From Desulfatitalea alkaliphila (GTDB lineage: Bacteria; Desulfobacterota; Desulfobacteria; Desulfobacterales; Desulfosarcinaceae): 64,000 nucleotides of DNA. Under the pieces are notes generated by a model. That model saw nothing but the letters and a program-made list of their open reading frames with translations, searched no databases and was not told where the DNA came from. Each line of letters opens with the position of its first letter. The first letter of the stretch is position 1. The stretch lies in the NCBI RefSeq assembly GCF_022968795.1, contig NZ_JALJRB010000001.1, positions 248,001 to 312,000 on the forward strand, read 5' to 3'. Shown here piece after piece: positions 8,458-17,169 of the stretch. The position numbers were made by a program, and so were the translations under genes.

Positions 8458-8634
8458 CAGGTGCTTCGTTGGAAGCTGAAAAGGGAACCCCGTGCAACTC
8501 GGGGACGGGCCCGCCGCTGTGACCCTGCCCGATCCATTATCGATCGGGAACGCCGAATGCCGTGAGCGCCACTGCCGTTATGGTTGGGAAGGCCGCGTTC
8601 GGGGGAGGGAAGTCAGAAGACCTGCCCGGACACC
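8458..8634 (+). promoter_or_regulatory. Cobalamin (adenosylcobalamin) riboswitch
   Basis: Consensus elements occur in the right order: AGGTGCTTCGTTGG with GAAAAGGGAACCCCGTGC, then CCCGCCGCTGTGACC, a variable hairpin region, GCCACTG followed by GGGAAGGC, and the closing B12-box part AAGTCAGAAGACCTGCCC. The leader ends in an intrinsic terminator just downstream, so control is probably by premature termination when B12 is abundant. It precedes the btuB-exbB-exbD-tonB operon. Confidence 0.93.
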
Positions 8635-8696
8635 GCAAGCCGCAGCAACGCGGAAAATCACCGGCTTGCATGATCAAGCGGATAAAAAAGGGACAT

Positions 8697-8730
8697 CCCG
8701 GATCGATAACAATGTCGGTCCGGGTTTTTT
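8697..8730 (+). terminator. Rho-independent terminator of the riboswitch leader
   Basis: A stem CCCGGA (8697-8702) pairs with TCCGGG (8719-8724), followed by six T residues. A competing hairpin GCAAGCCG/CGGCTTGC sits just upstream (8635-8642 with 8662-8669). This is the likely expression platform. Confidence 0.85.
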
Positions 8731-8804
8731 ATTTTGCCGGGCCAGAGAGGGGACGGAACATTTCCCCACAACCGATTCGCTCACTTTGAACGGAGGATCA
8801 CACC

Positions 8805-10820
8805 ATGCGAAGCACTGGAACGGTAACGGGCGCAATCGCCGCAATAGCAATGATATTTGCAGGCGGCCTGACGGCAATGGTTTGGGCACAGGATACCGCA
8901 GAGCAACCCCCGGCGGTGGTCATGGGCGAGGTGGTGGTGACCGCCAGCCGACAAGCCGAGGCGGTCACACGGGTGCCGGCCCACGTTACCGTTATCACCG
9001 CTGAAGACATTCAACGTACGACGGCTCAGAACGTGCCGGAGGTACTACGCTCCTTGGCAGGTGTACAGGCCATTGATATCAGCGGCAACCAACGAAATTA
9101 CAACCTTGATATACGCGGCTTCGGGGAAAGTTCACCGCAAAACATCCTTTTACTGGTCGATGGCCGGCGCATCAATCTGCCAGACCTCTCGGGTCCTGAC
9201 TGGAATCTGGTTCCATTGGAGCGTATCGAGCGCATCGAGGTGATTCGTGGCAGCCGCGGCAACCTGCTGTACGGCGACAACGCCACCGCAGGTGTCATTA
9301 ACATTATTACGAAGGAGGGCGGCGCACTATCAGGCCAATTGTCGGCCGCTTACGGAAGTTACGATACCTTCCGGGGCAGCGCGTCCGCAAGTGGTGCTCA
9401 AGGTCCGCTGGCCCTTGATATCACGACAACCTATCTGGATAACACAGGCTATCGCGACAACAGCGACAGCGACACCAAGGACGTAGGCCTCAATCTGCGC
9501 ATCGATCCCACTGAAAAGTTGCGCCTGCACGTCAGTTCCGGCTACCATTACGACGATGTTCGCAATCCTGGTTCGCTCCTGCAAAGCGAACTGAAAAGCG
9601 GGACACGCCGTACGGCAACGACCCACCCGCTCGATTTTGACAAAACGACGGATTATTATCTTAAAGCCGGCATGGAACTGGACATGCTTTCCGATGATAC
9701 ATTTAAGATCGACGCTTCTTTCAGACGTCGTGACAAACAGAGCTACGGCACTTACTCCGGAGGATATTGGTTCGCAGCCGACACCGAGACAAAGGTCGTA
9801 ACAGTTTCTCCTCAGATGGTATTGCGGTCTGACTTTGATAAAGTATCGAATACCATTATTCTTGGTATCGACCACTCACAAGCCGAACAAGATTACGACA
9901 GCACAAGTGGTTTCGGAGCGATTCAGGCGACATTGGAAAAGAAAAACACCGGTTACTTCATCTATGACGAGCTCGGCATCGGTAGCAAATTACGCCTTTC
10001 GGGTGGATACCGGTATGACCGGGCCACATTTAAATACGATCCGGCCGATACACGGAAAAACATTATGGACGAAGAGGTGCTCAGCGTTGGCATCAACTAT
10101 GAGTTCAAGGACAATTCCCACCTTTATGCCAGTTTCAATCGGGGCTTTCGCTATCCGGTGCTGGACGAGCAGTTCGTCTACGCCACAAGCTCCGTGAACA
10201 CCTCATTGAGACCGGAAAACAATAAAAACTATGAACTGGGCGGGCGAATGGAGATAGTACGTGGATTGGTGTTCCGGCTCAGTCTGTTCCGTTTGGAAAC
10301 GCAAGACACTATTTTTTACAATCCCGCCAGTTTCAACAATGAAAACATGGACGGCAAGACGATCCGTCAAGGGATCGAGACCGGCCTTTCTTGGCACGGC
10401 AAGGGGCTGGGTCTCGGTATTGGTTATACCTACAGTGATTCAGAGTTCGACGGAGGGCCTAACGATGGCAAAGAAGTGCCATTCGTGCCCCGCGACCGGG
10501 CCTCTGCTTTTATCAGTTATGAAATTTTACGGGGCTTGACACTCGGTCTCGACGGCATCTTCGTCGGCCAGAGTTACATGATCAGTGACTATTCGAATGA
10601 TTTTCCCAAGGCGGAATCCTACACGATCATCAACGCCAAAGTGCAATACAAATGGCGCAGGCTCACATTTTTCGTCGATCTGAACAACCTTTTCAACGAA
10701 AAGTATTCCGCTTACAGCGGTTTGACATACATGGCCTTCGATCAGTATGAAGCCGGATTCTACCCATCCCCCGAATTCAACATCCTCGCCGGCGTGAGCG
10801 TGCGCTTCGGTGGGCTGTAG
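8805..10820 (+). CDS. btuB: TonB-dependent outer-membrane receptor, probably for cobalamin
   Basis: 671 residues with a signal peptide (cleavage after about residue 28), a TonB-box-like segment GEVVVTASRQAEAV, a plug domain (VPEVLRSLAGVQAID, LDIRGFGE, NILLLVDGRRIN, ERIEVIRG, YGDNATAGVINIITK) and a 22-strand-type barrel ending in GVSVRFGGL with an aromatic-poor last strand. The start has a good CGGAGG. It follows a cobalamin riboswitch, which points to B12 or another corrinoid as ligand. It stands first in an operon with its own ExbB, ExbD and TonB. Confidence 0.92.
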   Translation: MRSTGTVTGAIAAIAMIFAGGLTAMVWAQDTAEQPPAVVMGEVVVTASRQAEAVTRVPAHVTVITAEDIQRTTAQNVPEVLRSLAGVQAIDISGNQRNYNLDIRGFGESSPQNILLLVDGRRINLPDLSGPDWNLVPLERIERIEVIRGSRGNLLYGDNATAGVINIITKEGGALSGQLSAAYGSYDTFRGSASASGAQGPLALDITTTYLDNTGYRDNSDSDTKDVGLNLRIDPTEKLRLHVSSGYHYDDVRNPGSLLQSELKSGTRRTATTHPLDFDKTTDYYLKAGMELDMLSDDTFKIDASFRRRDKQSYGTYSGGYWFAADTETKVVTVSPQMVLRSDFDKVSNTIILGIDHSQAEQDYDSTSGFGAIQATLEKKNTGYFIYDELGIGSKLRLSGGYRYDRATFKYDPADTRKNIMDEEVLSVGINYEFKDNSHLYASFNRGFRYPVLDEQFVYATSSVNTSLRPENNKNYELGGRMEIVRGLVFRLSLFRLETQDTIFYNPASFNNENMDGKTIRQGIETGLSWHGKGLGLGIGYTYSDSEFDGGPNDGKEVPFVPRDRASAFISYEILRGLTLGLDGIFVGQSYMISDYSNDFPKAESYTIINAKVQYKWRRLTFFVDLNNLFNEKYSAYSGLTYMAFDQYEAGFYPSPEFNILAGVSVRFGGL

Positions 10821-10835
10821 GTAGAGGTTCCCAAT

Positions 10836-11447
10836 ATGATGGCTTTCTTTTACAAGGGCGGGCCGGTGATGTATCCCCTGCTGGCCTGCTCTTTCATTGT
10901 CGTCACGGTGATCGTGGAGCGCGCCATTTTCTGGATGCGCACCGAAGTGCGGCGCAACCGGCCCCTGGTGGACGAGGTGTTGGAGCTGTGCCGCCGGGGA
11001 GACTGGGAGGCGGTGCGGCAAAAGACCGTGGGGTGCCGGGATTATGTGGTGCGCATCCTGGTCAGCGGCATTCTGCACCGCGAGTTCTCCATGCTCAAGG
11101 CCATGGAGGCAGCCGCGGCCGACGAGGTGCAGGGCATGCGCCGCTACATGGGGGCGCTGGACACCATGATCACCGTGGCGCCCTTGCTGGGAATATTCGG
11201 CACGGTGACCGGCATCATCACCTCCTTCGAGATGCTGGGCACCGCCGGCATCGCCCAACCCGAGGCGGTCACCGCCGGTGTGGCCGAGGCGCTGATCACC
11301 ACCGCCTCCGGACTGGCCATTGCCATTTTGTCGGTATTTCCCTACAACTATTTCAACGGGCGGGTGGAGCGGGCCACGTTGGAGATCGAAAAATACGCCA
11401 CCAGCCTGGAAATCGTCTACGAGAAGCTGATGCACGATGAAAATTAA
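10836..11447 (+). CDS. exbB: ExbB/TolQ family proton channel
   Basis: 203 residues with three hydrophobic segments (about 12-32, 105-125 and 150-170). The conserved ExbB/TolQ stretches include APLLGIFGTVTGIITSFEML and ALITTASGLAIAILSVFPYNYF. With ExbD it converts the proton gradient into motion of TonB, energising the receptor encoded 15 nt upstream. It overlaps exbD by 11 nt. Confidence 0.94.
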   Translation: MMAFFYKGGPVMYPLLACSFIVVTVIVERAIFWMRTEVRRNRPLVDEVLELCRRGDWEAVRQKTVGCRDYVVRILVSGILHREFSMLKAMEAAAADEVQGMRRYMGALDTMITVAPLLGIFGTVTGIITSFEMLGTAGIAQPEAVTAGVAEALITTASGLAIAILSVFPYNYFNGRVERATLEIEKYATSLEIVYEKLMHDEN

Positions 11448-11847
11448 AGCCGTTGCGCATCGCTCGCCGCGCATAGAGATGCTGCCTTTGATCGATGTGG
11501 TTTTCCTGCTGCTGGTGGTGTTCATCTATGCCATGCTGGCCATGGCGGTGCACCGCGGCTTGCCTGTGGCCCTGCCCGATTCGGCGGCTGCCGAGCCTGA
11601 AACGGAGGCGTTGATCGCCATTTCCATTACGGCCGCGGGCGACATTTTCGTCGATCGCGTCCCCGTCGCCCTTGCGGATCTGCAAGGAACCCTGGCGCGG
11701 CTTGCACAGGAAGAGAAACAGCGCGGGGTATTGCTCTTCGCCGACCGGCAGTTGCCTTACCAGGCCCTGTTCCAGGTGCTGGACCGGGTCCGCCAGGCCG
11801 GCCTGCACCGCATCAGCCTGCAGGCCGATCCCGAGCAGACGCAATGA
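11437..11847 (+). CDS. exbD: ExbD/TolR family protein
   Basis: 136 residues: a short cytoplasmic N-terminus, one transmembrane helix with the family's functional Asp (EMLPLIDVVFLLLVVFIYAM) and a periplasmic domain ending HRISLQADPEQTQ. It is the partner of ExbB in the TonB motor. It overlaps exbB upstream by 11 nt and tonB downstream by 4 nt. Confidence 0.93.
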   Translation: MKIKAVAHRSPRIEMLPLIDVVFLLLVVFIYAMLAMAVHRGLPVALPDSAAAEPETEALIAISITAAGDIFVDRVPVALADLQGTLARLAQEEKQRGVLLFADRQLPYQALFQVLDRVRQAGLHRISLQADPEQTQ

Positions 11848-12584
11848 AACGGTGGATTGTGCCGTTGGTTTGCGCCCTGGCCGGCCACCTGCTGCTCTTC
11901 ACCTGCGATCCCGGCCGATCCGGCCCCACGTTGCAACCGCCCGCCCGCCGCAGCGTGACCATTTCTCTGCTGTCCCCGCCACCGGCGCCTGAACGCACTG
12001 TTGCCCCCCTGGCGGCCAAGGCGCCTCCTGCCATAAAACCAATGCATAAGATCGCGCCGCCACCGCCTCCCAAGCCGGCGCCACTGCCCGATCCGGCGCC
12101 GCCGCCCGTGCGAGCGCCGCGGCCAAAGCCCCCCACCCCGGCCGAGCCGCCGGTTGTGCCGGCCGAACCCCTGCCGACGCCGCCTCCTGACAGTTCGGAT
12201 GAGGCAGAGGCGCCCACTGACCATTCGACGACAACTGAAAAAGAAACCGAAACCGCAACGGCGACAGAAGAGGTGCAACAGCCGCAGCCGGCATCGGACG
12301 CGGCCGAGGTGCAGGCCTCGGTACCGCTCTATGACCTCAACCCACCGCCCGACTATCCCGCCCTGGCGCGCCGGCGGCAATATGAAGGTACCGTGTTGCT
12401 CAATGTGCGGGTGGATATAGAGGGCAATGCCGCCGAGGTACGGATCTCCCGCAGCAGCGGCTATGCGGTACTGGACCGGAGCGCCGTGGCCGCCGTCGAA
12501 AGCTGGCGCTTCGAGCCGGCCCGGCGCCTGGGCCGCCCGGTGGAGATGTGGGTCCAGGTGCCGGTTCGGTTTGCCTTGAAGTGA
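11844..12584 (+). CDS. tonB: TonB energy transducer
   Basis: 246 residues. An N-terminal membrane anchor (IVPLVCALAGHLLLF) is followed by a long Pro/Ala-rich periplasmic spacer (about 35-150, with PPPPPKPAPLPDPAPPP) and a C-terminal TonB domain: YPALARRRQYEGTVLLNVRV, GNAAEVRISRSSGYAVLDRSA and AVESWRFEPARRLGRPVEMW. It links ExbBD to the TonB box of the B12 receptor. It is last in the operon and ends 1 nt from the stop of the convergent outer-membrane protein gene. Confidence 0.94.
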   Translation: MKRWIVPLVCALAGHLLLFTCDPGRSGPTLQPPARRSVTISLLSPPPAPERTVAPLAAKAPPAIKPMHKIAPPPPPKPAPLPDPAPPPVRAPRPKPPTPAEPPVVPAEPLPTPPPDSSDEAEAPTDHSTTTEKETETATATEEVQQPQPASDAAEVQASVPLYDLNPPPDYPALARRRQYEGTVLLNVRVDIEGNAAEVRISRSSGYAVLDRSAVAAVESWRFEPARRLGRPVEMWVQVPVRFALK

Positions 12585-12585
12585 A

Positions 12586-13335
12586 TCAGAAGCTGTAAGA
12601 AATGGTGAGGCCGGCAACCCATTCGGTATCGAGGCCGTAAATGCCGTTGGCGATGTCGGCCCTGGGCAGCACATCCTTGTCCAGGGTGTTGACGTAGTGG
12701 ACGGCGGCGCCCAAATTCAGGGCATCGGTCACGCTGTAGGAGAGCCCCAGCGAGAACCCGTAATCGTAGAAACCGCCGTCGGTGGCGGCGGCGCTGTAAG
12801 CCAGGGCGAAGTCCTTACCGGCAAAACCCGCCTTGGCGCCCACTTCCATTTCCAATCCCGCCATCAAAGCCATGACATAGGCCAGGCTCACCTCGGTGTA
12901 GTAGCTGTGCACCTCGTCCACATCGTAATAGAAGTTCCAGGCCGCCGACAGACCGCCGAACAGGGGCAGGCCCAGCCCGACGAACAACTCCCGCGTACCG
13001 GCGCCCCCGGCCGGGAACAGATATTCGATCAGGCCGACCCCGATCTCCAACCGCTCGATGGCGAAGGAATAGGAAAGGGTGATGTCCACCTCGGAAAAAT
13101 TGTTCTTGTCCAAAGTGTCATTGTAATCATCCAGATCGAAATTGCCCCACACGTTGATGCCGAAGCCGCCCGTCGTGACGTCCAGACCGGGCTGGACCAC
13201 CCAGCCGTTGTTGAAGGTAATGCCCCGCCACACATAGGCCGAATTGAGATCCAAGGTGGCCTCGGCCTCCGCCGCCCATGCCGTACCGCTTGCCAGCAAA
13301 CCCATCAGAGCCATTGCCAAAATCATGCGTTTCAT
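12586..13335 (-). CDS. Outer-membrane beta-barrel protein (TorF-like putative porin)
   Basis: 249 residues from the ATG at 13335, which has GGGAGAAG upstream; the open frame goes further without support. A signal peptide (MKRMILAMALMGLLASGTAWA) is followed by alternating amphipathic strands rich in Gly, Tyr and Asp, starting LDLNSAYVWRGITFNNGWVVQPG and ending in GLTISYSF with a terminal Phe, the outer-membrane sorting signal. It resembles the TorF family of putative porins, and the substrate is unknown. Its 3' end abuts tonB. Confidence 0.75.
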   Translation of the reverse strand: MKRMILAMALMGLLASGTAWAAEAEATLDLNSAYVWRGITFNNGWVVQPGLDVTTGGFGINVWGNFDLDDYNDTLDKNNFSEVDITLSYSFAIERLEIGVGLIEYLFPAGGAGTRELFVGLGLPLFGGLSAAWNFYYDVDEVHSYYTEVSLAYVMALMAGLEMEVGAKAGFAGKDFALAYSAAATDGGFYDYGFSLGLSYSVTDALNLGAAVHYVNTLDKDVLPRADIANGIYGLDTEWVAGLTISYSF

Positions 13336-13741
13336 TGTCTGCGCTTCTCCCTTTGTACGGTGTGAATGCATCTCTGTGGGACCATCTCTGATCGCCAACC
13401 GGAAAAATTGAAGAGCCGCCGGCCGCCTCGCGTTCCATCCACCTCCTTTCCGGCGCCTTGCGGAGCAATCCATGCCGAATCCGAATGTCGGTTTTGAAAA
13501 GCAGCTTGTGTGCCAGAGGGAGAAATATAGCGAGACAATATGATATATAATGTAAAAATGGTACGTTAGGATATTTCAACAAAAAGGGGAGGGTTTATCT
13601 TTGAAAGATAATCCTACATTTATGCTATTTGAAAGCGCAATACCTACATTTTTGTTCGTTCACTCCGCAAGTCCGTCCCGGAAGGGGAATCGCAAAAAGG
13701 GGCTTGCGCACCCCCGGCGCATCTGGGATAAGCACTGCACA
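13336..13741. promoter_or_regulatory. Divergent intergenic region with a ~28-bp direct repeat
   Basis: The stretch is AT-rich compared with its surroundings. TTTGAAAG...AATCCTACATTTATG (13600-13624) and TTTGAAAG...AATACCTACATTTTTG (13628-13654) are near copies 28 nt apart, a good candidate for a regulator site ahead of the porin gene on the minus strand or the phosphodiesterase gene on the plus strand. No credible gene is present. Confidence 0.5.
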
Positions 13742-14554
13742 ATGTCACTTTCGCCAAACAACGCAACCCACCCCAAACCATGGCGTATCGCACACCGCGG
13801 CGCCCGGGACGAGGCGCCCGAGAACACCCTGACCGCCTTCGAACGCGCCTTGGATTACCCCATCGACGGCATCGAACTGGACATCCAGATGAGCGCCGAC
13901 CAGGTGCCGATCCTGTACCACGACGCCACCCTTTGGCGCGTGGCGCGACGGCGTCTGCGGGTGGCGGATTTGACCCGCGCGCAACTGGCCCGGCTGGATT
14001 GGGGCGCTTGGTATCATCGCAATTTCAGCGGCGAGCCCCTGCCCACACTGGTTGGTGCCCTGGAACGTCTGGCCGGTCGCACCCGGCTGATGCTGGAGAT
14101 CAAGACCACGACGGCCGATCACGCCTCGGGCCACGCGACGCAGCTCACCCGCCGGGTCATCGAGGTGCTGACCGAGGCCGGCCACACCCTATACCCGGAA
14201 CATCTCTTCATCCTCGCCTTCGATCTGCGGGTGCTGCAACAGGCCCACCAATTGGCGCCCCACTGGCAGTACGTCTTCAACGTGCCTCCGCGGCAGCCGG
14301 CGCTTGCAAATGCCCTGGCCGCCGCCCCGACCGAACTCCTGCACGCCATCTGCGCACCCATCGGCAAATTGACGGCGACCACGGCCCAATGGGCCCGCGA
14401 GCACCGGCTGGGGCTTTTCACCTATACCTGCAACGGTCCCCGACAGGTGCGCAAAGCCCTGCGTCTTGGCGTGGACGCCGTCATGAGCGACCGGCCGGGG
14501 TGGCTGACACGTCACTTGGGGAATCGGGAGGGAACGCTTCAGTCGGAAAGGTAG
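13742..14554 (+). CDS. Glycerophosphodiester phosphodiesterase
   Basis: 270 residues from the ATG at 13742; the longer frame has no conserved N-terminus. GDPD signatures: RIAHRGARDEAPENTLTAF with the catalytic His and Arg, then DGIELDIQMSADQVPILYHD with metal-binding Glu/Asp and the second catalytic His, and LMLEIKTT. The end is GLFTYTCNGPRQVRKALRLG followed by GVDAVMSDRPGWL. It splits glycerophosphodiesters to glycerol-3-phosphate and an alcohol. There is no signal peptide, so it is probably cytoplasmic. Its last 16 nt overlap the convergent SIMPL-domain gene. Confidence 0.9.
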   Translation: MSLSPNNATHPKPWRIAHRGARDEAPENTLTAFERALDYPIDGIELDIQMSADQVPILYHDATLWRVARRRLRVADLTRAQLARLDWGAWYHRNFSGEPLPTLVGALERLAGRTRLMLEIKTTTADHASGHATQLTRRVIEVLTEAGHTLYPEHLFILAFDLRVLQQAHQLAPHWQYVFNVPPRQPALANALAAAPTELLHAICAPIGKLTATTAQWAREHRLGLFTYTCNGPRQVRKALRLGVDAVMSDRPGWLTRHLGNREGTLQSER

Positions 14555-15261
14555 TAGACCACCGTGGAGACCACCCGCACTTTTTTGATGTGGGGGGTGT
14601 TGCTGTCGCGGTCGGAGATGGTGAACTGGCCCTGGTGGGCCTCCTTGATCTTGCCCAGGGTGCTGTCCGAATCCTGGGCGAATTTGCGGGCCACCTCCCG
14701 CGCGTTCTTGGTGGCTTCCTCGATCATGGCCGGTTTAATGTCGTTGAGGCCGGTGAAAAGATATTCGGTGCGGGTGTCGTAGTTCTGGCCGCCCACGACG
14801 ATGCCTTGTCGGCCCAGGGCCACCATCTGCTGCATGGTGGCCAACACACGGTCCACCCGGGCGGTGTAGACCGTGACGACGACCGATGCGCTGTAACGAA
14901 AGGGGATCCGTTCATTGCCGCCGTAGTACTCGGCCATGCGGTCGGTGATGGCCGGCGGCCCCACGGCGATCTCATCTTCGTCGAAGCCGTTCTCCTTGAG
15001 AAAGGCCACCACCATGTCGCTTTTGGCCTGCAAATTGGCATACAGCGCATCGAGTGCGTTCTCCACCTCGGTGAACTTGATGGGCCAAATGGCGATGTCG
15101 GCGGCCACTTCCCGCTCGGACAACCCCTTCACCGTCACGGTGCGTTCGGCGCGGCGGATGGTCCATGAACTGGTGGACACCAGGTAGCCCAACAGTGCAA
15201 GCCCCAGAAAAATGGCCAGCCCACCGAAAAATCCCAAACCGCCGGATACCTGTCGTTCCAT
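14539..15261 (-). CDS. SIMPL-domain (DUF541) protein, membrane-anchored
   Basis: 240 residues with one N-terminal transmembrane segment (GLGFFGGLAIFLGLALLGYLV), then a SIMPL domain: ERTVTVKGLSEREVAADIAIW, LKENGFDEDEIAVGPPAITD, DRVLATMQQMVALGRQGIVV and ARKFAQDSDSTLGKIKEAHQG. Families of this type face the periplasm and some members are linked to oxidative or envelope stress, but no biochemical role is settled. The start has AAAAGGAG upstream. The 3' end overlaps the phosphodiesterase gene. Confidence 0.85.
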   Translation of the reverse strand: MERQVSGGLGFFGGLAIFLGLALLGYLVSTSSWTIRRAERTVTVKGLSEREVAADIAIWPIKFTEVENALDALYANLQAKSDMVVAFLKENGFDEDEIAVGPPAITDRMAEYYGGNERIPFRYSASVVVTVYTARVDRVLATMQQMVALGRQGIVVGGQNYDTRTEYLFTGLNDIKPAMIEEATKNAREVARKFAQDSDSTLGKIKEAHQGQFTISDRDSNTPHIKKVRVVSTVVYYLSD

Positions 15262-15343
15262 TGCCTACTCCTTTTAACCGCACTCCGGTTTTACATTTAA
15301 AACAAAAGGGGCTTCCTGTTCAGCTCCCATTTCCTGCACGCGC

Positions 15344-15853
15344 TCAATGATCCGCGACGTGTCCGAAAAGATGTCCCAACTCCGGAAAGATCAGTGCCTT
15401 GCAGGCCAGCTTGACCGCCTTGAGGCTGCCCGGCAGACAGAACACCAGGCAGCGGTCGATCACCCCGGCCGTGGCCCGGGACAACAGGGCGGCCGAATCC
15501 ACCTGTTCGTAGCTGAGCTGGGCGAAAACGGGACCGAAGGCGGTAAGGGTCTTGCTGAAAAGGGGCGCCACCGCTTCGATGGTGACGTCTTTGGGGGTAA
15601 TGCCGGTGCCGCCTGTGATGATGACGGCTTCAGGCGGCACAGCGTTCGTTATCCATTCGGTCAACGCCCGGCGGATGGCGTTCAGATCGTCGTCCACCAC
15701 GCGATGATCCACCACCCGATGCCCCTCCCGATCGGCCCGCCGGGCGATCCAGCGGCCGCTCTCGTCGGTCTCCAACGTGCGGCTGCTGGAGATGCTGAGC
15801 ACCGCCACGCGCAGGGATCGGGGGCCCTTGGCCCGATGTTCTTTGTGTCCCAT
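15344..15853 (-). CDS. moaB: MoaB/MogA family molybdopterin adenylyltransferase-like protein
   Basis: 169 residues. The MoCF-binding fold is clear: LRVAVLSISSSRTLETDESG, VIITGGTGITPKDVTIEAV, and FSKTLTAFGPVFAQLSYEQ followed by VFCLPGSLKAVKLA. The family adenylylates molybdopterin before metal insertion, although MoaB paralogues in some bacteria are inactive. It is 16 nt downstream of pyrR on the same strand, an odd operon pairing. A molybdenum hydroxylase is encoded 21 kb away. Confidence 0.9.
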   Translation of the reverse strand: MGHKEHRAKGPRSLRVAVLSISSSRTLETDESGRWIARRADREGHRVVDHRVVDDDLNAIRRALTEWITNAVPPEAVIITGGTGITPKDVTIEAVAPLFSKTLTAFGPVFAQLSYEQVDSAALLSRATAGVIDRCLVFCLPGSLKAVKLACKALIFPELGHLFGHVADH

Positions 15854-15869
15854 GGCCGTCTGCGCCTCT

Positions 15870-16406
15870 CTATGCCGTGGTCAATACCACCCGGTCCTCG
15901 CCGTCGCTTTCGGTCAGCATCACATTGATCATCTGATCGCGCCGGGTGGGCACGCATTGGCCGGTGTAGTTGCTCTGGATCGGCAACTCCCGGTGCCCCC
16001 GGTCGATCAGCACCGCCAATTCGATGCGCGCGGGTCGCCCGAAATCCACCAGGGCATCCATGGCCGCCCGGATGGTGCGGCCGGTGAACAGCACGTCGTC
16101 CACCAGGATGATCTGTTTGCCGTCCACGGTGAAAGGAATGGAGGTGGTCTTGACCACCGGCTGGGCGTTCATCTGGGTCCAGTCGTCCCGGTATAGGGTG
16201 ATGTCCATCTCCCCCACGGGCAAAAGGTCGCCGGCGAAGGTCTGGAGGTTTTCCCGCAAACGGCGCGCCAAAAACACCCCCCGGGTGTGTATGCCGATCA
16301 AGGCCACGTCGTGGGTTGATTTATGAACCTCCAGTATTTCGAAGGCCATCCGTTTGAGAATGCGGTCGATCTCGACGGCATCCAGGATGTGTCGTGTTTC
16401 GCTCAT
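15870..16406 (-). CDS. pyrR: PyrR-type uracil phosphoribosyltransferase / regulator
   Basis: 178 residues, the normal PyrR length. It shows the PRPP-binding motif IILVDDVLFTGRTIRAAMDA, the N-terminal GIHTRGVFLARRL and LIDRGHRELPIQSNYTG. In Gram-positive bacteria PyrR is an RNA-binding attenuator of pyr operons and a weak UPRTase; in proteobacteria the regulatory role is less certain. No pyr biosynthesis genes are nearby. It is the first gene of a two-gene unit with moaB. Confidence 0.93.
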   Translation of the reverse strand: MSETRHILDAVEIDRILKRMAFEILEVHKSTHDVALIGIHTRGVFLARRLRENLQTFAGDLLPVGEMDITLYRDDWTQMNAQPVVKTTSIPFTVDGKQIILVDDVLFTGRTIRAAMDALVDFGRPARIELAVLIDRGHRELPIQSNYTGQCVPTRRDQMINVMLTESDGEDRVVLTTA

Positions 16407-16590
16407 GGGGTCCGTCCGCCGTTGGAGGGTTGGGGCGACCTCGCTGCCTTGTGTTTCGCGATGCAGAGGGTCGACCGATCATCTTGTTATGCATTGCTCC
16501 ACACATATAACAGTCGGTGGGACAAGGACAAGGTTTAAGTGGGTTGCGGCGTATGAGCCAAAACCGCCGAAAACACCAAGACGGATATCC

Positions 16591-16760
16591 AAACAGCCCA
16601 AGTTGGTGCCTACCCCTGCCAATCCAAATCCAAATCGAAATCGGTATCGGTATCGAGGTGAACCGAAGGCCAAACTGAACTGAATCGATCCCGATTTCGT
16701 TCCCGATTTTGATACCGAGGTCGATGCTGCTTTAGCCGCTTCCCATCATATTTTGATTCA
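16591..16760. repeat. Degenerate hairpin repeat related to those at 27.6 and 58.5 kb
   Basis: Starts AGCCCAAGTTGG and CTGCCAATCC, then AAATCGAAATCGGTATCGG. The second half has inverted matches (GATCCCGATTTCGTTCCCGA). It is more decayed than the other two copies, so the limits are approximate. Confidence 0.45.
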
Positions 16761-16840
16761 GGCATAACCCCAAACACCAATGCATGCGGACCCGGCTCAT
16801 AACGGATGGCGAGCTGGTGTGTTTGGTGCGTTGAACCACC

Positions 16841-17026
16841 CGCCTCCGTGCGAGAACAGACCATGTCACTTTAACGGTAGGAAAATAACCCTTTGTGGTC
16901 GGCGCGCCCATCGGCTGTAAGGGATCCCGCGCAATCAACAACACAAGCGACTGATGCAACCTTACCATAAAATCGATAGAATTCATCAACTTAAAACTTA
17001 ACACGTAAAACTTAAAACTTTCAACA
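16841..17026. repeat. Dispersed ~180-bp repeat, copy 2 (with empty palindrome site)
   Basis: Full-length match to 5278-5462. On its left the sequence TTGAACCACC runs straight into CGCCTCCGTG, whereas copy 1 has 187 bp of palindrome at that point. It ends in the same AACTTAAAACTTAACAC tract. Confidence 0.8.
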
Positions 17027-17169
17027 CTACAAGCCGGACGCCCTGCGCCCACTCCATAGCGTATGGCCGCAGCGATTTTGAAACCGACAGCGTAGGGGCA
17101 CGGCATTGACGCTCCGGCCCCTTTCCCATAGGATGACACCCATTCATCCTCGAATGGACAGGTAATGCG

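Larger units (their letters stand above)
16407..17169. other. Intergenic region holding two repeat types, no credible gene
   Basis: Contains a degenerate copy of a hairpin repeat rich in AAATCGAAATCGG (about 16591-16760), the third copy of the GTGCGTTGAACCACC word (16826-16840), the second dispersed-repeat copy (16841-17026) and AGCCGGACGCCCTGCGCCCACTCC (17031-17054), which matches the loop and right arm of the palindromic insert at 5.2 kb. The short open frames do not look like genes. Confidence 0.7.
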
